Notes under the pieces: model-generated
Seen by the model: only the letters and a program-made list of their open reading frames with translations
Database searches by the model: none
What the model was told of the DNA's origin: nothing
Part shown: one piece after another, positions 45,195-58,562 of the stretch
Numbering within the stretch: the stretch's first letter is position 1
How the letters are laid out: each line of letters begins with the position of its first letter
Position numbers and translations under genes: made by a program
Origin: Pseudoalteromonas sp. NC201
GTDB taxonomy: Bacteria > Pseudomonadota > Gammaproteobacteria > Enterobacterales > Alteromonadaceae
Direction of reading: 5' to 3'
Length of the DNA stretch: 64,000 nucleotides
NCBI RefSeq assembly: GCF_002850255.1
Contig: NZ_CP022522.1
Coordinates: forward strand, 3,884,501-3,948,500

Positions 45195-46799
45195 TTGTCT
45201 TTACTTCGCTTGCATCAGATCACCAAAACATTTTTAACCTATGGTTTAGACGAAATCGTCCCTGCGCATAAGCAGCCTTGGTACGGTAAACTCGCTCGAG
45301 CGAGTTTGTTTTGGCTGCGCAACAAACATAAAGACAAACCAATAGGCACTCGTCTGCGCCTGGCGCTACAAACATTGGGGCCGGTATGGATCAAGTTCGG
45401 CCAGATGCTTTCGACCCGTCGAGATTTACTGCCACCAGACATTGCCGAAGAACTTGCATTTTTGCAGGATCAAGTTCAACCATTTGACCCCGCGATGGCA
45501 CAAAAGCTCATTGAACAAGCGCTAGAAATCGACGATATTCATGAATACTTTGCTGAATTTGAATCAAAACCGCTGGCTTCAGCCTCAATAGCGCAAGTGC
45601 ATGCTGCCAAGCTACAACACAAAGAAGATCTGAAGGATGTCGTGATCAAAGTTATTCGTCCCGATATCGAAAAACAAATCCATGCCGATCTCTCTTTAAT
45701 GGAGCGTTTCGCTAAAATCGTTGTCAATTTACTCAGCGAAGGAAAACGTCTGCGCCCAGTGGAAGTTGTTAGGGAATACAAAAAAACCTTACTCGACGAG
45801 CTAGACTTGATGCGAGAAGGCGCGAACGCAATTCAACTCAGACGCAACTTTGAAGACTCAGATTCACTGTATATCCCTGAGGTATATAGTGATTATTCAC
45901 GTAAAAACGTGCTGGTGATGGAACGCATCTACGGTATTCCGGTTTCAGACACCGAAGCCTTGTTGGCGCAAGGCACCAATATGAAATTGCTGGCCGAGCG
46001 CGGCGTGGAAGTCTTTTTCACACAGGTCTTCCGTGACAGTTTTTTCCATGCAGATATGCATCCTGGCAATATTTTTGTCGCTCGTGAAAATCCTCATAAC
46101 CCTAAGTACATTGGCATAGATTGCGGCATAGTCGGCACCTTAAACCGTGAAGATAAAAGGTATTTGGCCGAAAACTTTATCGCCTTTTTTAATCGTGATT
46201 ATCGTCAGGTGGCACAGCTTCATGTGGACTCTGGCTGGGTTCCTGCAGATACCTGCGTAGAAGAGTTTGAGTTTGCCATTCGCACCGTATGCGAACCTAT
46301 TTTTAACAAGCCGCTTGCAGAAATCTCTTTTGGCCATGTGCTAGTGAATTTGTTTAACACGGCAAGGCGCTTCAACATGGAAGTGCAACCACAATTAGTA
46401 TTATTGCAAAAAACCCTGCTGTATGTAGAAGGTCTAGGGCGTCAGCTTTATCCGCAGTTAGATCTGTGGAAAACAGCAAAACCATTTTTAGAGCATTGGG
46501 TACAAGAGCAAGTAGGCCCTTTCGCGGTGGCGAAAAAGCTATATGCAAACTTACCATTTTGGGCTGAAAAAATGCCTGAACTGCCAGATTTGATTTATCA
46601 AAATCTCAAGCGCCGCCCACCTCCACCTGTCACACAAAAAGCTGATACTACTACAAAGCCGCTGTTGTTAGGCTTAGCAGCGAGTAGTTTTGCAATAATA
46701 TCGGGATTGAGCTTTATTTTTGACAAACCTGTCGCAAGTAGCCTACTTGCGATTATTGCCGTGCTAGTATTTATTGGCGCATGGCGTAAAACAGGGTGA
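45195..46799 (+). CDS. ubiB: Ubiquinone biosynthesis ATPase/kinase-like UbiB
   Basis: A 534-residue member of the ABC1/ADCK family. The KxGQ motif region is [16 protein letters not shown], the alanine-rich loop is [13 protein letters not shown], and the catalytic-like segment is [11 protein letters not shown] followed by IDCGIVG. Two C-terminal transmembrane helices (about 490-530) anchor it. Required for ubiquinone synthesis, probably ATP-dependent extraction of lipid intermediates. TTG start, with AAGGA about 8 bases upstream. Third gene of the ubi cluster; the tat genes follow 60 bases on. Confidence 0.96.
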   Translation: MSLLRLHQITKTFLTYGLDEIVPAHKQPWYGKLARASLFWLRNKHKDKPIGTRLRLALQTLGPVWIKFGQMLSTRRDLLPPDIAEELAFLQDQVQPFDPAMAQKLIEQALEIDDIHEYFAEFESKPLASASIAQVHAAKLQHKEDLKDVVIKVIRPDIEKQIHADLSLMERFAKIVVNLLSEGKRLRPVEVVREYKKTLLDELDLMREGANAIQLRRNFEDSDSLYIPEVYSDYSRKNVLVMERIYGIPVSDTEALLAQGTNMKLLAERGVEVFFTQVFRDSFFHADMHPGNIFVARENPHNPKYIGIDCGIVGTLNREDKRYLAENFIAFFNRDYRQVAQLHVDSGWVPADTCVEEFEFAIRTVCEPIFNKPLAEISFGHVLVNLFNTARRFNMEVQPQLVLLQKTLLYVEGLGRQLYPQLDLWKTAKPFLEHWVQEQVGPFAVAKKLYANLPFWAEKMPELPDLIYQNLKRRPPPPVTQKADTTTKPLLLGLAASSFAIISGLSFIFDKPVASSLLAIIAVLVFIGAWRKTG

Positions 46800-46859
46800 T
46801 TTTTTGCTCGCTAGGCGTATAATCATTATTCATAAGCAGTAAGTATCAATGGAGTTATT

Positions 46860-47096
46860 ATGGGATTCGGTGGGATCAGTATTTGGCAATTACTTATTAT
46901 TTTAGCCATCATTGTTTTGTTATTTGGAACTAAAAAACTACGCGGTATTGGTAGTGATTTAGGCGGTGCAGTTAAAGGCTTTAAAAAGGCGGTATCGGAT
47001 GAGCAAACTGCGACCGACTCTGAGCCAGAAAAGTTAAAAAATACAACAACTGAGCAAGCACAACCTGTATCAGAGAAAGAAAAAGATAAGGTGTAA
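46860..47096 (+). CDS. tatA: Sec-independent translocase subunit TatA
   Basis: A 78-residue protein with one N-terminal helix ([20 protein letters not shown]), the FGTKKL hinge and an amphipathic helix ([15 protein letters not shown]), then an acidic tail. It forms the translocation pore of the twin-arginine pathway. GGAG precedes the ATG by 6 bases. At least one Tat substrate, the GH109-type protein, is in this window. Confidence 0.97.
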   Translation: MGFGGISIWQLLIILAIIVLLFGTKKLRGIGSDLGGAVKGFKKAVSDEQTATDSEPEKLKNTTTEQAQPVSEKEKDKV

Positions 47097-47102
47097 TTCA
47101 AC

Positions 47103-47414
47103 ATGGGTATGTGGGAGTTAGTGGTCGTTCTTATCGTCGGTCTAATTGTACTTGGCCCTGAACGTCTTCCCGTTGCAATCCGCACCGTAGCGAGATGGAT
47201 AAAAACGGTAAAGTCTGTCGCTAATTCAGTCAAAGCTGAAGTAAGTGAAGAGTTACGCGTTCACGAGCTACATAATAATTTAAAGAAAGCGGAACAACAG
47301 GGAATGCAGGATTTGGCCCCCGAACTCAAGCAATCCGTTCAAGAATTACAGGAAGCGGCTGAATCAGTCAGACATTCTTATAAATCAACCGAAAATAATA
47401 AAAATAAAGACTAA
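47103..47414 (+). CDS. tatB: Sec-independent translocase subunit TatB
   Basis: A 103-residue protein. The N-terminal helix MWELVVVLIVGLIVLGPERLP carries the TatB-type ELxxV and GPERLP signatures. A long amphipathic helix follows. It forms the substrate receptor with TatC. Starts 6 bases after tatA and is shorter than E. coli TatB, lacking much of the variable tail. Confidence 0.96.
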   Translation: MGMWELVVVLIVGLIVLGPERLPVAIRTVARWIKTVKSVANSVKAEVSEELRVHELHNNLKKAEQQGMQDLAPELKQSVQELQEAAESVRHSYKSTENNKNKD

Positions 47415-47525
47415 TCAATCTACCAGTTAGATAGTTAGAATGGGTTCTAGTTTTGGATATTTAGACATCCAAGCAGTACCTTTTCTCTTATCCAATTGAC
47501 ATTATATTCGTACGAGTCAAGTTAC

Positions 47526-48269
47526 ATGACAGAATCAGCCCAGAGTGGATTTATAGCTCACCTTGTTGAGTTAAGAAACCGCTTAATGAGAGCGTTAATG
47601 AGCGTTTTCGTTATCTTTGTTTCCTTGGTGTATTTCGCCAATGATATCTATGCGTTTGTTGCGGCGCCGCTAGTAAATAGCTTGCCTAGCAATACAACAA
47701 TGATCGCAACAGATGTTACAGCACCGTTTTTTGCCCCCTTTAAACTAACATTATTCGTGTCGTTATTCGCTGCAGTGCCATTTATTTTACATCAAGTGTG
47801 GGGCTTCATCGCACCAGGCTTATATAAGCATGAAAAGCGGATGCTTATACCGATATTACTTTCTAGTGTACTACTATTTTATGGCGGGATTGCCTTTTGC
47901 TACTTTGTTGTCATGCCTATCATTCTCGGTTTTTTTACCAGTGTGGGACCGGAGATGATGACATTATCACCAGATATTAGCAGTTATCTTGGCTTTATCC
48001 TGAAGCTATTTTTTGCTTTTGGCATCGCCTTTGAAATTCCCGTTGCCATCATGCTTATATGTTGGAGTGGTATGACAACCCCTGCGAGTTTAAAAGAGAA
48101 ACGGCCTTATGTTGTCGTTGGTGCTTTTGTCATCGCAATGTTTTTAACCCCCCCTGATGTTCTATCTCAAACTTTATTGGCACTACCTATGCTACTCTTG
48201 TTTGAGTTGGGGCTCATTCTAGCCAGATTTTATAGCACTAAACCACAACAACAGGAGTCAGAAGAATGA
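47526..48269 (+). CDS. tatC: Sec-independent translocase subunit TatC
   Basis: A 247-residue polytopic protein with six helices that recognises twin-arginine signals. The N-terminal FIAHLVELRNRLMRAL is the conserved cytoplasmic signature, and the first loop contains PLVNSLPSNTTMIATDVTAPFF. ATG at 47526 is chosen over a TTG ten codons earlier, since TatC normally starts just before this motif. Ends with a 4-base overlap of the following gene. Confidence 0.96.
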   Translation: MTESAQSGFIAHLVELRNRLMRALMSVFVIFVSLVYFANDIYAFVAAPLVNSLPSNTTMIATDVTAPFFAPFKLTLFVSLFAAVPFILHQVWGFIAPGLYKHEKRMLIPILLSSVLLFYGGIAFCYFVVMPIILGFFTSVGPEMMTLSPDISSYLGFILKLFFAFGIAFEIPVAIMLICWSGMTTPASLKEKRPYVVVGAFVIAMFLTPPDVLSQTLLALPMLLLFELGLILARFYSTKPQQQESEE

Positions 48270-48766
48270 AAAAAACCATGATACTGTTTGCAGTTGGCTT
48301 TACCTCTCTTTGCGCTGCAAAGCCGATCAATACACAGGCTCTACAAGCTTGTACCCTGATTGAGAATGATTTTAAGCGGCTCATGTGCTATGACAATGTG
48401 ATTGCAAATAAACCAATTACTGAAGCGCAGTCTGGCAAAGCAATCGCAAGTAAAAATAAGGTAAGTGAAGCGCGAAGCGTTGAAAAAATAGAGTCGAAAG
48501 AAGATGGTTTTGGCTTAGAGTATAAAGTTAAAGCGGCAAGCGAAGAAATCGAAGAAATTACGGCTAAACTAGTTAAAATCTCTACCCAAGGCCGTAATAA
48601 AATGGTCTTCACTCTAGACAATGACCAAGTATGGCGACAAGTTTCATCAGAGACCTTTTTTGCCAACGAGGGCGACACATTAATTATTGAGCGTGCTTCT
48701 TTCGGCTCATTTTTGATGAAAAAAGCGGGTTCAAACCGCACAACACGAGTTAAACGAGTTAACTAA
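48266..48766 (+). CDS. Periplasmic protein of unknown function, tat-linked
   Basis: A 166-residue protein with a signal peptide (KKTMILFAVGFTSLCAA). The mature N-terminus has a cysteine pair in ACTLIENDFKRLMCYD, a motif seen in several secreted gammaproteobacterial proteins. The C-terminal half is beta-rich (NKMVFTLDNDQVWRQVSSE) and ends basic. Overlaps tatC by 4 bases and tatD by 1 base, so it is embedded in the operon. Function unknown; envelope role inferred. Confidence 0.75.
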   Translation: MKKTMILFAVGFTSLCAAKPINTQALQACTLIENDFKRLMCYDNVIANKPITEAQSGKAIASKNKVSEARSVEKIESKEDGFGLEYKVKAASEEIEEITAKLVKISTQGRNKMVFTLDNDQVWRQVSSETFFANEGDTLIIERASFGSFLMKKAGSNRTTRVKRVN

Positions 48767-49542
48767 TGGACAAGATGATCGATGCTGGTGTAAACCTCAC
48801 CAGCTCGCAATTTTCATCCGACTTGGCCGAGGTAATTACTAGAGCCAAAGAAGCAGGCATAGAATCTATGCTAGCAATTGGCTGCGATTTAACAAGCAGC
48901 GAGCAAAGTATTTCACTCGCTGAGCAATACCAACTTTATTGTACAGCAGGTGTCCACCCACACGATGCCAAAGATGCACCTGACACGCTCTACGATGACC
49001 TCCTCACTCTTTTAAAAAGTAGCAACAAGGCTATTGCTGTTGGTGAATGTGGCTTGGACTTTAATCGCGACTTTTCACCAAGGCCAATACAACAAAACGT
49101 GTGCTTGACGCAACTGCAGCTAGCAGAAGCTATTAACTACCCAGTGTATCTACATGAAAGAGATGCGCACGATGCGCTATTTGCGCTACTGCAAGAAGTT
49201 AAAGTTCAAGGAGTACTACACTGTTTTACTGGTGACCGTACCGCACTGCGCCATTACTTAGATTACGGACTAATGATTGGCATCACAGGCTGGGTTTGCG
49301 ATGAACGTAGAGGCACAACGCTGCAAGAGCTCATTCAATACATACCTCTTGACCGTTTACTTTTGGAAACAGACGCGCCGTACCTACTACCAAGAACAAT
49401 TAACCCAAAACCTAAATCTCGCCGCAATGAACCAATGTACTTATCCTATGTAGCTGAGCAAATAGCACGCTTAAAACAATGTCCCGTTTCAGAAGTTATA
49501 TCCACAACCACTACCAATTTTAAACAATTGTTTGTGAGGTAA
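48766..49542 (+). CDS. tatD: TatD family metal-dependent hydrolase / DNase
   Basis: A 258-residue TIM-barrel hydrolase. MIDAGVNLTSSQF holds the first ligand region (D-x-G-x-N in place of D-x-H-x-H), followed by GVHPHDA, VGECGLDFNRDF, YLHERDA, LHCFTGD and LLLETDAPYL, the standard TatD metal motifs. A Mg-dependent 3'-5' exonuclease in E. coli; despite the name it is not needed for Tat export. Part of the tat operon by overlap. Confidence 0.94.
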   Translation: MDKMIDAGVNLTSSQFSSDLAEVITRAKEAGIESMLAIGCDLTSSEQSISLAEQYQLYCTAGVHPHDAKDAPDTLYDDLLTLLKSSNKAIAVGECGLDFNRDFSPRPIQQNVCLTQLQLAEAINYPVYLHERDAHDALFALLQEVKVQGVLHCFTGDRTALRHYLDYGLMIGITGWVCDERRGTTLQELIQYIPLDRLLLETDAPYLLPRTINPKPKSRRNEPMYLSYVAEQIARLKQCPVSEVISTTTTNFKQLFVR

Positions 49543-49550
49543 AACCAATA

Positions 49551-52401
<2,851 letters not shown>

Positions 52402-52416
52402 ACGTCATTATTTGGA

Positions 52417-52437
52417 GCAGGTGAAATTTTCACCTGC
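52417..52437. terminator. Hairpin between convergent genes
   Basis: Near-perfect inverted repeat GCAGGTGAAA/TTTCACCTGC with a single central base, located between the hemB stop and the convergent small membrane protein gene. No T-tract, so termination is inferred from position. Confidence 0.5.
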
Positions 52438-52448
52438 ACAGCTTCAAC

Positions 52449-52838
52449 TTACCTAATCAAGCTTTCTGCTTTTAAAAGCTCATCACCATTCATTTTCCAA
52501 CTAAAGAAGCGAATAATACGACCGTCATCAAGATACACTTCTGGGATACTTAAAACACCTAAGGAGCGTAACCTAATCGCCTGAATATGTTCCGCATGGA
52601 TATAATGAGTCTTACCAAAAAAGTTATAGCTAACTCCCGCTTTATCTATATGAAGAAAACGCTTTCCAGTTAATGATAGTGCCAATGTTGTTAGAGTAAA
52701 CAACAGTAAAATTAATGTAACTATTTGCAATAATGATGAGGGAATAGCCAAGATAGAAAACAGCTCATTACCAAGCCAGATCAACGACAAAGTAAGCACG
52801 TAGAAAAGCCAGTTTATTTCCAACTCTAGGGTTCTCAT
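52449..52838 (-). CDS. Small membrane protein with PH-like C-terminus, hypothetical
   Basis: A 129-residue protein. Two transmembrane helices (about 8-30 and 33-57) are followed by a soluble strand-rich part with YNFFGKTHYIHAEHIQAIRL and RIIRFFSWKMNGDELL, reminiscent of bacterial PH-like (bPH2) domains. Monocistronic and convergent with hemB. AGGAG precedes the ATG. Function unknown. Confidence 0.65.
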   Translation of the reverse strand: MRTLELEINWLFYVLTLSLIWLGNELFSILAIPSSLLQIVTLILLLFTLTTLALSLTGKRFLHIDKAGVSYNFFGKTHYIHAEHIQAIRLRSLGVLSIPEVYLDDGRIIRFFSWKMNGDELLKAESLIR

Positions 52839-53035
52839 TGAGTATCTCCTTTATTTACCCAACCACAATCAAATTTGAGCCCTCGACGCAATAACGTGAC
52901 CCAATTTATTGAAGAAAAGCTAATGATAAAGTGCCAATGTTCCTAAAGCAAGAACTTTAAAATTAATAAAACATGAAATAATCGTGACGACTTTTAGACA
53001 GGGCATTAACGCAGTAACGCATTGAATTTAAAAAT

Positions 53036-53065
53036 AAAAAAGGCCGCCAAAGGCGACCTTTTTAT
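53036..53065 (-). terminator. Terminator of the EF-G gene
   Basis: GGCCGCC/GGCGACC hairpin with loop AAA (one mismatch), flanked by A5 and T5. On the minus strand it runs into a T-rich tract, so it ends the fusA transcript. Confidence 0.85.
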
Positions 53066-53082
53066 GCAAAATAAGTAGTTAA

Positions 53083-55170
53083 TTACTTAGCTGCTTTTTT
53101 CTCTTTCTCAGCTGCGATTACCGCGTCAGCAACGTTTGCTGGACATGGTGCATAGTGTGAGAATTCCATTGAGAACTGACCACGACCAGACGTGATAGTA
53201 CGTAGGTGACCGATGTATCCGAACATTTCAGATAGTGGTACTTCACCCTTGATACGAACGCCCATTGCGCCGGCTTCTTGGTCTTTGATCATACCGCGAC
53301 GACGGTTAAGGTCACCGATTACGTCACCTACGTTGTCTTCTGGCGTGAACACGTCAACTTTCATGATTGGCTCAAGAAGTTGTGCACCCGCTTTAGGGAT
53401 AGACTGACGGAATGCGCCTTTAGCAGCGATTTCGAACGCGATTGCTGACGAGTCAACTGCGTGGAAACCACCGTCGAATAGCTCAACTTCAACGTCTAGT
53501 ACTGGGAAGCCCGCTAGTACACCTTCGTCCATCATTGACTTGAAGCCTTTCTCAACTGCTGGCCAGAATTCCTTAGGAACGTTACCACCAACAACTGTAG
53601 ACTTGAACGTAAAGCCAGAACCAACTTCACCAGGCTTGATACGGTAGTCAATCTTACCGAACTGACCAGAACCACCAGACTGTTTCTTATGCGTGTAGCT
53701 ATCTTCAACTTCTTGTGTGATAGTTTCACGGTAAGCAACCTGAGGCTGACCAACGATTAGGTCTACACCGTATGTACGCTTAAGGATATCTACCTTAATG
53801 TCTAGGTGAAGCTCACCCATACCTTTAAGGATAGTTTCACCTGAATCTTCATCAGTCTCAACTTGGAATGAAGGATCTTCTGCAACCATCTTACCGATCG
53901 CGATACCCATCTTCTCGTTACCACCTTTATCTTTAGGTGCAACAGCGATTGAGATTACTGGATCAGGGAAGATCATCGCTTCAAGTGTACACTCGTGCTT
54001 AGGATCACATAGCGTGTGACCTGTTTGAACGTTCTTCATACCAACAACAGCGATGATGTCACCCGCTTGTGCTTCAGTAAGTTCAGTACGCTCGTCCGCT
54101 TGCATCTCAACCATACGGCCGATACGCTCTGTTTTACCAGTTGCAGAGTTAAGGATAGTGTCACCTTTCTTCATGCGACCAGCGTAGATACGGATGAACG
54201 TAAGCGCACCGAAACGGTCGTCCATGATTTTGAACGCAAGCGCTTTAAGTGGCGCATCAGCGTCAACAGTTGCTACTTCACCAGTAGGCTCACCTGTTTC
54301 AGGATCTGTTAGTGGCTGAGGCTCAACTTCTGTAGGAGAAGGTAGGTAATCTACAACAGCGTCTAGTACAAGTTGCATACCTTTGTTTTTGAACGCTGAA
54401 CCACAGAAAGTTGGGAAGAACGCAAGATCACGAGTACCTTTACGGATACACGCTTTGATTTGTTCGATAGAAGGTACTTCACCTTCCATGTATGCTTCCA
54501 TTAGGTCGTCGTCTTGCTCAACAGCAGACTCAACTAGCATTTCATGGTATTCTTCAACTTTGTCCACCATGTCTGCAGGAACGTCTTGTACTTCGTAGTT
54601 TTCAGGAAGACCTGTGTCATCCCAAACGTATGCTTTCTTCTCAAGTACGTCTACAACACCACAGAATTGGTCTTCGATACCAATTGGAAGCGTCATCACT
54701 AGTGGGTTAGCACCAAGTACTTTCTCAACTTGATCAACTACGCGGTAGAAGTCTGCACCCATACGGTCTAGTTTGTTTACGAAGATACAACGAGCAACTT
54801 CTGATTCGTTCGCATAACGCCAGTTAGTTTCTGATTGTGGTTCAACACCACCAGAACCACAGAATACACCGATACCACCATCAAGTACTTTTAGTGAACG
54901 GTATACTTCTACTGTGAAGTCAACGTGTCCAGGAGTATCGATAACGTTTAAACGGTGGCCTTTCCACTCACAAGTTACCGCTGCTGATTGGATTGTAATA
55001 CCACGCTCAGCTTCCTGCTCCATGAAGTCAGTAGTAGACTCACCGTCGTGTACTTCACCAGTTTTGTGGATTTTACCAGTAAGCTTTAGAATACGCTCAG
55101 TGGTGGTAGTTTTACCCGCATCAACGTGCGCGAAAATACCAATGTTTCTGTATTTCGATAAATCTGCCAT
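53083..55170 (-). CDS. fusA: Elongation factor G, second-copy type
   Basis: A 695-residue translational GTPase. G1 is [13 protein letters not shown]2/switch I includes [20 protein letters not shown]3 is DTPGHVDF and G4 NKLDRMGAD. Domains II-V follow in standard order, ending in [18 protein letters not shown]. The gene stands alone, not in a str operon (rpsL-rpsG-fusA-tuf), and the switch region resembles the second EF-G copy (FusA2/EF-G1B-like) of Pseudomonas and Alteromonadales. It should act in translocation or ribosome recycling. Monocistronic with its own terminator. Confidence 0.94.
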   Translation of the reverse strand: MADLSKYRNIGIFAHVDAGKTTTTERILKLTGKIHKTGEVHDGESTTDFMEQEAERGITIQSAAVTCEWKGHRLNVIDTPGHVDFTVEVYRSLKVLDGGIGVFCGSGGVEPQSETNWRYANESEVARCIFVNKLDRMGADFYRVVDQVEKVLGANPLVMTLPIGIEDQFCGVVDVLEKKAYVWDDTGLPENYEVQDVPADMVDKVEEYHEMLVESAVEQDDDLMEAYMEGEVPSIEQIKACIRKGTRDLAFFPTFCGSAFKNKGMQLVLDAVVDYLPSPTEVEPQPLTDPETGEPTGEVATVDADAPLKALAFKIMDDRFGALTFIRIYAGRMKKGDTILNSATGKTERIGRMVEMQADERTELTEAQAGDIIAVVGMKNVQTGHTLCDPKHECTLEAMIFPDPVISIAVAPKDKGGNEKMGIAIGKMVAEDPSFQVETDEDSGETILKGMGELHLDIKVDILKRTYGVDLIVGQPQVAYRETITQEVEDSYTHKKQSGGSGQFGKIDYRIKPGEVGSGFTFKSTVVGGNVPKEFWPAVEKGFKSMMDEGVLAGFPVLDVEVELFDGGFHAVDSSAIAFEIAAKGAFRQSIPKAGAQLLEPIMKVDVFTPEDNVGDVIGDLNRRRGMIKDQEAGAMGVRIKGEVPLSEMFGYIGHLRTITSGRGQFSMEFSHYAPCPANVADAVIAAEKEKKAAK

Positions 55171-55394
55171 TGTTTTACTCTATTTAAAGTAGAAAAATTA
55201 TTCGGCGGGAGTATATCACCTCTTGTAGCGAACATCATCCTTGAAGTCGTCTAAAATGCAATCAATTCGCGAAAAAGTTTCTAATGCGAAACTTTGTGAC
55301 CTATTTTTACCGTATCGCTTACTGCTAGGCCGCTGTATTTAAGAAAATTCCGTTGTATTTTGTCAATTTCAGGGCGGTGAGCTTGGGTTTTTGT

Positions 55395-56546
55395 TTAAAA
55401 TATCTGCTTTCCGAACAAGTTGGCATGCTGGACTTGGAAGGCATCATCTAGCAAAGAAAAATGCGCTATTTTACCCACTTCAATGCTACCAAGTTCATTG
55501 TCCATATTTAAATAAGTTGCGGGTACTAAACTTGCCATATTGATGGCTTCTAGAAGCGGAATATTGGCCAATTCTGCTAAATTCTTCACTGCTTTTTCAA
55601 GTGTTAGTGTACTGCCGGCCAAACTGCCGCTGTGAGTTTTCGCCACGCCATCCTTGACCACAACTGGCATTTCACCCAATTGATATTCACCATCTTTAAG
55701 GCCACCAGCATTAATACAATCACTGATCAAGGCCACCTTATGCTGACCTTTTAGGCGGTAGATCAACTGTAAAATCGCAGGGTGCAAATGAATACCGTCG
55801 GCAATCACTTCCACCAAGGCTTGGCTATCAAGTAACAACGCACCAGCACAGCCCGGTTCACGGTGATGAATGCCGCGCATGCCGTTAAACACGTGGGCCC
55901 CGCCGCAGGCACCATGTGCCAAAGCGGCATTGGTTTGCGCAAAATCCGCATCACAATGACCTAGCATCACTCGCACCCCATGTTTACTTAGGTACTGTGT
56001 CATCTTTACGCCATTAGCCTTTTCTGGCGCAAGCGCCACTGCTTTAAGCGCACCATCAGCCGCGCTAATCATTTCATCAATTAAGGCTTCATCTAGCGGC
56101 TTAAAGAAAGCTTCGTTATGGGCACCTTTGTGTTTCTCGCTAAAAAACAAGCCCTCACTATACCCGCCTAGCACCTGAGCACCTGGCATCTTTTGCTTAT
56201 AGGCGGCTCCAATAACCTTCATCGCGGCAATAGTTTGTGGCCACGTAGTCGTCACCGTGGTAGCCAAAAAGCCAGTGACGCCATGTTTGAGCAACGAGGT
56301 GCTAATAGTTTCTATACTGGAGAGTTTGCCATCAATAACATCGCACCCCTCTCGGCCATGAATATGCAAATCAATTAACCCAGGCCACATATCTAAATTA
56401 GAATAACATTCGGTATTATCAGGCGCTTCCGCCGCTGGAATAATCGCGTGAAAACGCTCACCTTTTATTACCGCAACGTGCGCTTCAAAGACGCTGGTAG
56501 GGGTATAGATACGACGGGGCCGAATATAACGAAGCTGTTCAAGCAT
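55395..56546 (-). CDS. nagA: N-acetyl-amino-sugar-6-phosphate deacetylase (NagA/AgaA)
   Basis: A 383-residue amidohydrolase. The metal site includes the H-x-H of LIDLHIHGREGCDVID, a further His in MLGHCDADFAQTN, GGAHVFNGMRG and ADGIHLHPA, and the catalytic Asp in LISDCINAGG. The family removes acetate from GlcNAc-6-P or GalNAc-6-P. The neighbours (SIS-domain deaminase of AgaS type, AgaZ-like protein, GH109-type glycosidase) make GalNAc-6-P the more likely substrate, i.e. an AgaA-type role. Overlaps the kinase gene upstream by 8 bases; last gene of the leftward operon. Confidence 0.9.
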   Translation of the reverse strand: MLEQLRYIRPRRIYTPTSVFEAHVAVIKGERFHAIIPAAEAPDNTECYSNLDMWPGLIDLHIHGREGCDVIDGKLSSIETISTSLLKHGVTGFLATTVTTTWPQTIAAMKVIGAAYKQKMPGAQVLGGYSEGLFFSEKHKGAHNEAFFKPLDEALIDEMISAADGALKAVALAPEKANGVKMTQYLSKHGVRVMLGHCDADFAQTNAALAHGACGGAHVFNGMRGIHHREPGCAGALLLDSQALVEVIADGIHLHPAILQLIYRLKGQHKVALISDCINAGGLKDGEYQLGEMPVVVKDGVAKTHSGSLAGSTLTLEKAVKNLAELANIPLLEAINMASLVPATYLNMDNELGSIEVGKIAHFSLLDDAFQVQHANLFGKQIF

Positions 56547-57447
56547 GCACTTTGCTCCCTAATAGGGCCGCGCCTAATGCACCACTTGCATCACCATGCT
56601 TGGCTCTAACAATATCTGGTACTGACACCGCTGAAAATACATGAGGTTCGATGGCTTTTGGGAGCGCCTCTACAAGTTCATCGATAAGCGACATGCCACC
56701 GCCAAGCACGATAACTTCAGGGTCATATGCTTTGATTAAATTTGCAAACGCCGAGCCCAACAGATCCATATAGCAATTAAACGCATGGATTGCTTCACTT
56801 TCTCCAGCCCGCATCGCTGTGATAACTTGTTCTGAGGAACGCTTCCGCGTAGTGAAATGTTGATACAAACCGGCAAGCCCTGGTCCTGCGACATAGCGCT
56901 CTAAACACCCTTGCAACCCACAGCCACACGCTAAAATAGGCAGGTGATATTTTTGCTGTAACACCGCAGAAAGCGGATGGTGGCCATATTCACCGGCGAT
57001 CCCTTGGGCACTTTTATACAACGCACCATCAATGCAAAACCCGCCTCCAGCACCGGTGCCTATTATTGCCCCAAAGACCTTTTGATATTGCTTACCGGCT
57101 CCAAGACTGGCCTCTGATAACGCAAAGCAACGGCAGTCATTTTCAACCGCGATGGGCCGTTCCAGTTTTGCAACGAGATCAGCCTTAACTTCTTTACCAT
57201 TGGCGCAAGGGACATTTGCTGATAGCACGCGCTGCTGCGCATTTACTATCCCCGGCATACCAATACCAACCTGTCCTTTACAACCATATTTGTCATCGGC
57301 TTGCTGCACCAAAGTGACGATTTGCGCCAAAAACGCCTCATAACTGTGCTTTGGTGTCGCCACACGCCAAGACTCTAAGCGTTGTAGCTTTTCATCAAAC
57401 ACCGCAATTTCAATTTTGCTCCCGCCAACATCCACTCCATAAATCAT
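56539..57447 (-). CDS. ROK family amino-sugar kinase
   Basis: A 302-residue sugar kinase. The ATP phosphate loop is YGVDVGGSKIEIAVFD. The ROK zinc site is CGCGLQGCLERYVAGPG, and the catalytic stretch is VENDCRCFALSEA, where ND supplies the base. GTGAGGGFCIDG matches the ROK phosphate-2 motif. Related proteins are NagK (GlcNAc kinase) and AgaK (GalNAc kinase); locus context favours AgaK. Overlaps neighbouring genes on both sides (4 and 8 bases), so it is tightly coupled. Confidence 0.88.
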   Translation of the reverse strand: MIYGVDVGGSKIEIAVFDEKLQRLESWRVATPKHSYEAFLAQIVTLVQQADDKYGCKGQVGIGMPGIVNAQQRVLSANVPCANGKEVKADLVAKLERPIAVENDCRCFALSEASLGAGKQYQKVFGAIIGTGAGGGFCIDGALYKSAQGIAGEYGHHPLSAVLQQKYHLPILACGCGLQGCLERYVAGPGLAGLYQHFTTRKRSSEQVITAMRAGESEAIHAFNCYMDLLGSAFANLIKAYDPEVIVLGGGMSLIDELVEALPKAIEPHVFSAVSVPDIVRAKHGDASGALGAALLGSKVHA

Positions 57448-58562
57448 ACTTCACTCCCAAATGGATGAATGACTACGCCCTGTACGACTCTATTCACTTC
57501 CCCCGACGGGCAAGGATTGTCCGGTGAAATACCGAGATTCAGCGCTTTATAGAAACTTAACTGCTGTGCAAACAACATATACAGTAATCCTTGCCACACA
57601 TCTTCTAGTGGTGGCACTTTAGGACAAAGTGAATGCACCGTCATGGCTGTACCGTCACGCTGCAATTCAGCAACTAAATCCTGATCGTACAAGCTGGTAT
57701 AACCATCACTTGAGATAAAACATACCACGACAGTTTTGCTATTGATAAGTGATTTTGGACCATGACGGAACCCAAGCGGTGACTCGCTCACGCTCATTAC
57801 TTGGCCTGCCGATAACTCAAGCATTTTTAACGCAGCTTCCTTTGCAAATCCCAACAAACAGCCAGAGCCTAGGTACACCAAACGCTCAAATGGTTGTTGT
57901 GCAAATGCACGGATATTTTGCTGCTCTGCCGCAGCTAACATGCTTTGCGCTGCATTGATCAACTTATCCACGGAGCCGTCATCCACTGCAAAAAGTTGTA
58001 GCGCTGCAACCATCATTGACGAATAGCTACTCGTCATTGCAAAACTTTGGTCAAGCGTAGGTTCCGGTAGCAATATACTTGTTGCATTGCTTGTCTGCAG
58101 CGCTGCTTGATGCAACTTTCCATCACGGTTGCAGGTGATAAAAAGGTGCTGGCTGTTACTAACCAGCTGTGTTACCAACTCTACGGCCGCCACACTTTCT
58201 GGACTATTACCAGAGCGAGCAAAAGATACTAATAAACAAGGTTTATCCGTCGCTAGGTATTGTCGTGGTGCAGCAACTAAATCAGTTGTGCTCACTGCCC
58301 GCACACTTTGGCGCATGTGTGCATTAAGATGAGTGGCGATAGCGTCACCGATATAAGCGGATGTACCCGCCCCCGTCAAAATAACCTGAGTATCAGGGTC
58401 ATCTAGAAGAGGAGCTAACTCCACCAAAAGCTTAGGCTTTATGCTCGCGACTAATTGAGCGGTTTCTTGCCACATCTGTGGCTGCTGGGTGATCTCTTTT
58501 GCTGTCCAATAGGCATTTCGTGTTTTTAATTGCGCAATTTCGTGTCCTAGCAAAGTGTTCAT
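57444..58562 (-). CDS. agaS: SIS-domain sugar isomerase/deaminase, AgaS type
   Basis: A 372-residue protein with two SIS domains. ILTGAGTSAYIGDAIA and LVSFARSGNSPESVAAVEL are the phosphosugar-binding loops of the first; the second has LGSGCLLGFAKEAALKMLE and ESPLGFRHGPKSL, which is shared with GlmS-type isomerases. AgaS converts galactosamine-6-P to tagatose-6-P plus ammonia. ATG at 58562 forms an ATGA overlap with the AgaZ-like gene stop and has GGAGAA upstream, so it is preferred over a frame 8 codons longer. Confidence 0.9.
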   Translation of the reverse strand: MNTLLGHEIAQLKTRNAYWTAKEITQQPQMWQETAQLVASIKPKLLVELAPLLDDPDTQVILTGAGTSAYIGDAIATHLNAHMRQSVRAVSTTDLVAAPRQYLATDKPCLLVSFARSGNSPESVAAVELVTQLVSNSQHLFITCNRDGKLHQAALQTSNATSILLPEPTLDQSFAMTSSYSSMMVAALQLFAVDDGSVDKLINAAQSMLAAAEQQNIRAFAQQPFERLVYLGSGCLLGFAKEAALKMLELSAGQVMSVSESPLGFRHGPKSLINSKTVVVCFISSDGYTSLYDQDLVAELQRDGTAMTVHSLCPKVPPLEDVWQGLLYMLFAQQLSFYKALNLGISPDNPCPSGEVNRVVQGVVIHPFGSEV

